Position numbers and translations under genes: made by a program
NCBI GenBank assembly: GCA_964247055.1
Contig: OZ176051.1
Span: 8,432,001 to 8,496,000, forward strand
Direction: 5' to 3'
Source: Paragordius varius
Lineage: Eukaryota > Nematomorpha
DNA: 64,000 bases
Notes under the pieces: model-generated
What the model was told of the DNA's origin: nothing
The model's database searches: none
What the model saw: only the letters and a program-made list of their open reading frames with translations
Part shown: positions 59,180 to 64,000 of the stretch, in pieces
Numbering within the stretch: position 1 is the first letter of the stretch
How the letters are laid out: each line of letters begins with the position of its first letter

Positions 59180-61350
59180 AAATCATTTGAAAATTTTCAA
59201 GTTTGACTTAAGAGATGACCACGTAAAATAATCTCACCGTTTTTGTCAATTATTATTTATGGAAAAGAAAAAAATGCATAGCGTCAATGTTGAGAGTCCT
59301 TGAATTATGTAATAATATATACTATTGTTTTTGTTTTAGCTATTCCACATATCTCCATGTACAGTTGGAATTATAATATATAAGAAAATTCTCAAGCCAC
59401 TTTATATATTAATCTGGAATTCGCTTAGTTTAACAACAATATGCTGTTTAAAACTAAACTATAAACTTGATAAAAAATAACGGAACCTTTTAATTATTAT
59501 TATTATTACCAACTAATGTGGAAGTTTTGTTTAATATTTTTGGATACGAAAAAATTGTAAAAAAACGAAAAAATAATAAATATAAAGCAATCGATAAAAC
59601 AAAACTATTAAGCATGTGCAATGCAAAATAAAACAGCAAATAAGGCAAAATTTTACAAAAACAACCTGTTAATACTGTGTGTGTGTCAATGTTAATAAAA
59701 AATAAAATGTATTAAAAAAATTCACATCATATGAAATCATCCGAAAATGTGCAGTTTATCATATATTTTTAAATTTTTTGGGGGGAGGAACATTTAAAAA
59801 CCAGATTAAATCTTTAGGTCAAAAGTTCAAATTCCAACTACTCCAATGATCCGCGCGCTTTTAAAATGAATTTTAAAATATGATTTCATAATATTTTAAT
59901 TTTTACCATGATATATTTTTCATATGAATCCAAACGAAAAATTTAGCTAACATTTAGATTTTCGATATGCATAATTTATATTGCTAAAAAATTATTAATA
60001 ATTCATAAAACGAGAAAAATGTGTGAGAGGATTTGTTAAAGGAAAAAAAATATGAGAGGAGAGGAGGAGGTCGTTGTATTCGAAAATATGCGCGGAATAT
60101 TTGCAGAAATATTCAGATAAAAATATCAATTAGTTACTAATATAATATTATTCCTATAATCTTTGTGTAATAATTGATGCATATGGTTAAAATTTTTTTG
60201 TAATTACAACGTAAAATCGGAATTCGTTCAAACATTATATGAAACATCGATAGAAATGCAAAATATTTAATTGGAATTAAATACGATTTTTCAAATACGT
60301 GGGTTGGCGATATATTAATTGATTTTTTAAAATCTAAAATTTTAACTGGTCAAACAATGATTAAAAATTTAAGGTATTGTGTTTTAAAATAAAAAAAATA
60401 TTTTTTAAGCGAAAACTAAGCTCATCAAGCAGTACAAATTTATGTTATACGGTCAAAATTTGAAACACAACTACAATAAAAAAATATAAAAACAAATTGT
60501 TTCATCTAAAAGCAACATAGATATAGATATAAATGAAATAAAAATTTGTATACCTGTATAAATTATATTTTTATAATATATATATGAAAAGAGAAAAGTA
60601 AAATGATATTTAATCCTTTTATTCAAATGATATACATACACGATAAAAAGGTTTTAAAAAATTTCACCTGTACTCGTGATTCGTTTATATTATTTAAAAC
60701 ATTTTTGTTTTTTTGGTAAAAAAACCAAAATAAAAATTATATAAAAAGCATTATAAAACAGTATTTAAATAAAATTTTATATAGTTTTATTAAATGGGGA
60801 AAATACTAGTGTTTAAATAATTTGTTTTTTCTAATTAAATCCATTTTTAAATTTTTTAATGCTATTAAAAAGTATAATATTTAGAGATATTTTTCAGAAA
60901 CCCAGATAAAAAAGTATACTGTTTTTAAGGTGATAATTTTTGTGTTGTTAAATCAAAAAAAACTAAAACATAATTTGTGGTTAAATTAAGTTATCATATA
61001 TGTAATTATTACCTTGAAAATGATTTTTATTGCATTATTTTTATGTTGTAATTGCATCTTCACCTATTATCTTTTATCTCATACTTTATTAACACATTAA
61101 TTATTGTAAAAATATTATTCGTCGACAAAATTTAATTGGGCTTGTATAATTTTTTTGTAATATTATTGTAACAATATTTAGATATATATATTTTATTACG
61201 TTTAAAATTATCTAATCTATATATGTTTGTTTATCATTTTGGGGTTTATGTATAGATCATTATGTTTATTTTTCAATATTTTTCTGTGTAATCTAATTTT
61301 TTTAGAATTTTATCCGGGTAAAAAAATTATTTTTTACTGTTAAATGAAAT
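59180..61350. other. Upstream region of the SRCIN1-like gene, nothing coding
   Basis: A+T-rich. A purine-rich stretch (GAGAGGAGAGGAGGAGG near 60054) and a MITE family D terminal fragment near 59970-60000 are the only landmarks. I see no assignable promoter. Confidence 0.45.
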
Positions 61351-61361
61351 GTTTAGAAGTC

Positions 61362-61619
61362 TTCTGTGATAGGTCTTTCATCTAAATTGGTTCAAATCAA
61401 GGGGTCACTTCGTGGGGCCACATTCGCTAACAAATATTATATTAACCCTAACTGTAAAAATTACTATATATTTAAATATTTTTTTTCTAGTTCTCTGCCT
61501 TTAGGGAAGATAAAAATTTGTTTAAATCAAGTTAACTTGAATTTTGTAAATTAAAAATCTTAAATTTCTCGCGGGCTGCAAATATATTCTGGAGGGCCGC
61601 ACGTTGAATACCCCTGGCA
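61362..61619. mobile_element. hAT-type MITE family F, degraded copy
   Basis: The right end reads GGAGGGCCGCACGTTGAATACCCCTGG with CTCGCGGGCTGC further in; the left end is weak. The open frame over it is a by-product. Confidence 0.5.
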
Positions 61620-61639
61620 TAAATAATTGTTCAAATGCT

Positions 61640-62880
61640 GGCATCATTAAAATATATTTTAATGTTTCTGGAACATTAAGTTTTTTGAAAATTTTTAAAT
61701 AAATATATAATGCTAATTGATAAATAATTTTTATATCCTATTTTTGACATTTTACGGAAATAAAATAATTGAAAAACATAACTTACCCAATGAATTTGAT
61801 TTGAAGGAATTCAATAAAAATAAAAAAAATAAAATAAATGAAAGTTCAAAATAATAATTATGGGAATTAAAAAATTAAAAATATGAATTATTTTTGAAAA
61901 TATGTTTCTAAGCATACAGTCTAAAAATCTAGGATTTTTTTCCATAAAACAGAAAAACTGATAAAAACCATATTGAAGATGTTTGAATGTATACTACATA
62001 TTTCGAACTATAGAAACAAGATGTACAGATCTGGCTTTTCAAATTTTTAATTTTATAAAAAAAAATGTTTTTCAGAACGGATAAAAAATTCAGTTATAAT
62101 ATTATTTGAACACTGAAATATTATAAAAAAATGTTTTAAAATAATTAGCCCAACTTGTCCAATAATATTGATATTTAAAGGATAGTATATCTTAAAAATT
62201 TTATTTAAAGATATTTTCTTCTGTTTGAGGTTATCTTGATAATTTTTTAACATTTTTCTTTCTATGGTTCGATTATAACGCCTAAATTCTATATCTACAT
62301 TTTATCACCAATTACTTTAAACCATTGCATAGAAAATAAAATAATAAATAACTCAATATATATATCTTTAAACTGTAAACTTATTTGTTGGACAAAATTA
62401 ACCTGTAAAAGTTAACTATGGCACAATATCACTATGTATATTTGCTGATTCTTTATATGTCATAAAAATTTTTGCTTGAGTTTATTCTTGATCAGAAGAT
62501 TTTCTCATTAGGTGTTTGGTATAAATGTCAAATTTTGTAGATACCTTTGCTTACCGTGTTGACAATAAAATTTTGTCTGTTTTTTTTTCAGTTGATTTTA
62601 AAATTCGAGGTTAGTATGATAATATTGTATTAAAAATATTAACACATTTTATATGTTTTTCACACTTCCAACTATTTTAAAATAGTCACTAAATTGTAAA
62701 CATTTAAAAAGTATAAAAACATAGGTATAGTTTCTTTTCTTCTTTATTTCAAAGAGGTAATAGATTTAACTGTGTAACCGGCTTTTCCTCGGTGCCCTAA
62801 GCTCTGATAAATAATTTGTATCAGGATTAACCAGTTGAGTTTTTACCTTCATTGTTTACCAGATATAGGCCTCATTTATT
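61640..62880. other. A+T-rich stretch, nothing assigned
   Basis: Chance frames only. Confidence 0.5.
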
Positions 62881-62893
62881 TAATGCTTATAAT

Positions 62894-63189
62894 TACCATT
62901 TGCAGTTCATATTCAACCTCGAACAATTCAAATTCACCCTTGAACAATTTGGATTCACCTTCAAAATAAATTATGTGTTTTTGAACTAATATAACTCATT
63001 ATTAATATAAAATATATCTCTATGTCATAGTTATTTTTTTAGTATTATTTTAATTTAAAACAAAATTTTATGTTTTATATCTATAAAAATATAGGTAGTT
63101 TTTAAAACACATATAATTTATTTGAGGGTGAATTTGAATTGTTCAAGGGTGATTATTTGTTTAAGGGTGATAAGAATTGTTAATGGTAT
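62894..63189. mobile_element. MITE family A, intact-looking copy
   Basis: Inverted ends ACCATTTGCAGTTC / GAATTGTTAATGGT; both subterminal regions carry AATTCAAATTCACCCTTGAA-type motifs in opposite orientation, about 296 bp in total. This copy explains the pieces of the nested locus at 22.75-24.31 kb. Confidence 0.8.
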
Positions 63190-64000
63190 AGAATATGACC
63201 AAATAATCATTGAATCAAGCCACAAAACATATAATGGTTAATGTTTAAATGCAGCTCCGTATATATTATGTGCATTCAGCACCGTTATAAAAATAATTTC
63301 GTCCACAATGTTTGTCACATTAGTAAAATTTATTAATTTTGTATAAATGAAAACGTCAAACTTGCTAAATAGATTATCTGAAAACAATTTGAATACAGTA
63401 AAAATCGAATATATAACGTAAATATAACTAGTAAAGACTAAGCCTTTTACCAAAAATAAGTAGGTGGCATTATATAAATCGTATATCACTGTTGTAAAAT
63501 ATAAGTTGATGCATAGATAGGTGCAATACCATATTTGCCACCAGAATAAAAATATTAATTGAAAAAAGTATTTTTTATCTAACATCCCATTACTTTGTAT
63601 TAGATCCTAGAGCGATTATTTTGAATATCTCAAAAATTAAAAGTATTATGCTGAATTTAAAAATATGCTTTCGTCAGAAGCGCATTATACAAAAAAATTT
63701 TAAACATTTTAGCCGCCATTTTTTTCTCTATAAATTATTTGAAGCATCAGTCAAATGAATGTGTATTATGGTTAAAAATGTATATAATTAACTTTAAGAA
63801 GCTTTAACAGCAAAAACTTGAATATTTTGATTTTAATATCAGCTTTTCTTTCAATCGTATTTGGAGCTGTCCCGATTTAGACTCTATAAGTCACAAAATT
63901 GTAAAAAATATAAGCTTTTTTATGTAATACATGTGAACAATGTTTGATAATTAAATTTTAACTAAAATAATTTTCAAAACATTGGTTTACGCACATAATT
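63190..64000. other. A+T-rich end of window, nothing assigned
   Basis: A 115-codon minus-strand frame (63238-63585) is Phe/Tyr/Ile-rich and could mimic membrane segments. It has A+T-driven composition and no splice or family support, so I do not call it a gene. Confidence 0.5.

Noticed and set aside
59815-59860. tRNA T-arm-like TTCAAATTCC near 59.83 kb
   Set aside because: No A box, acceptor stem or cloverleaf could be found.
63238-63585. 115-codon hydrophobic frame on the minus strand near the window end
   Set aside because: Phe/Tyr/Ile content follows from A+T bias; no splice sites, domain or neighbouring exon support it.
1-64000. LTR retroelements, endogenous viruses, Polintons, CRISPR arrays, rRNA
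   Set aside because: I looked for paired direct long repeats, protease/integrase or capsid motifs, regularly spaced repeats and rRNA core sequences and saw none; the repeats present are hAT, Tc1/mariner, LINE fragments and MITEs.

Overview
The window reads as a very A+T-rich animal nuclear genome. Coding sequence is split by spliceosomal GT-AG introns. The recognisable genes are metazoan: a Beclin-1 homologue and a homologue of the animal-specific SRCIN1/KIAA1217 (p140Cap / sickle tail) family. The rest is dominated by decayed hAT, Tc1/mariner and LINE elements and their miniature derivatives. I cannot fix the lineage from sequence alone. Seven introns of only 20-28 nt, mostly near 5' ends, recall the short 5' introns of schistosomes and the tiny introns of dicyemids, but a reduced-genome insect cannot be excluded. 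I saw no rRNA, convincing tRNA, CRISPR, LTR element or Polinton.

Layout. 0.14-2.87 kb is a broken compound hAT element. 5.2-7.0 kb is a repeat arm of diverged ~310-bp units. 7.5-15.2 kb is a compact housekeeping island of three genes: BECN1 (+, 10 exons, 417 aa), PPIL3 (-, 4 exons, 163 aa) and an RPP38-like L7Ae protein (+, 4 exons, 178 aa). PPIL3 and the RPP38-like gene are divergent, with only 39 bp between start codons. 15.4-17.7 kb is a decayed hAT. 20.1-21.4 kb is an inverted copy of the 5.2-7.0 kb arm, so the island is bracketed by inverted repeats. 22.75-24.31 kb is a nest of a LINE fragment and a hAT MITE inside an older MITE. About 24.3-39.2 kb has no gene I can defend, only MITEs and a mariner fossil at 35.1-35.9 kb.

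39.2-59.1 kb on the minus strand holds one large gene of at least 16 coding exons, predicting about 2,850 aa. It is the SRCIN1/KIAA1217 homologue. An AIP3-like module and the following coiled-coil block align clearly with human p140Cap, set between very long Asn/His/Ser-rich stretches. Its first intron contains a 1.3-kb near-perfect palindromic Tc1/mariner-type element, and another intron carries an antisense LINE fragment. From 59.2 kb to the end I see only non-coding A+T-rich DNA and two MITEs.

The genes do not form one pathway: autophagy initiation (BECN1), a spliceosome-associated cyclophilin (PPIL3), RNase P/MRP (RPP38-like) and a cytoskeletal/Src-signalling scaffold (SRCIN1). The strongest observations are the tiny introns with their distinct donor sequence, the Beclin N-terminus lacking the BH3 signature, and the palindromic and inverted repeat structures.
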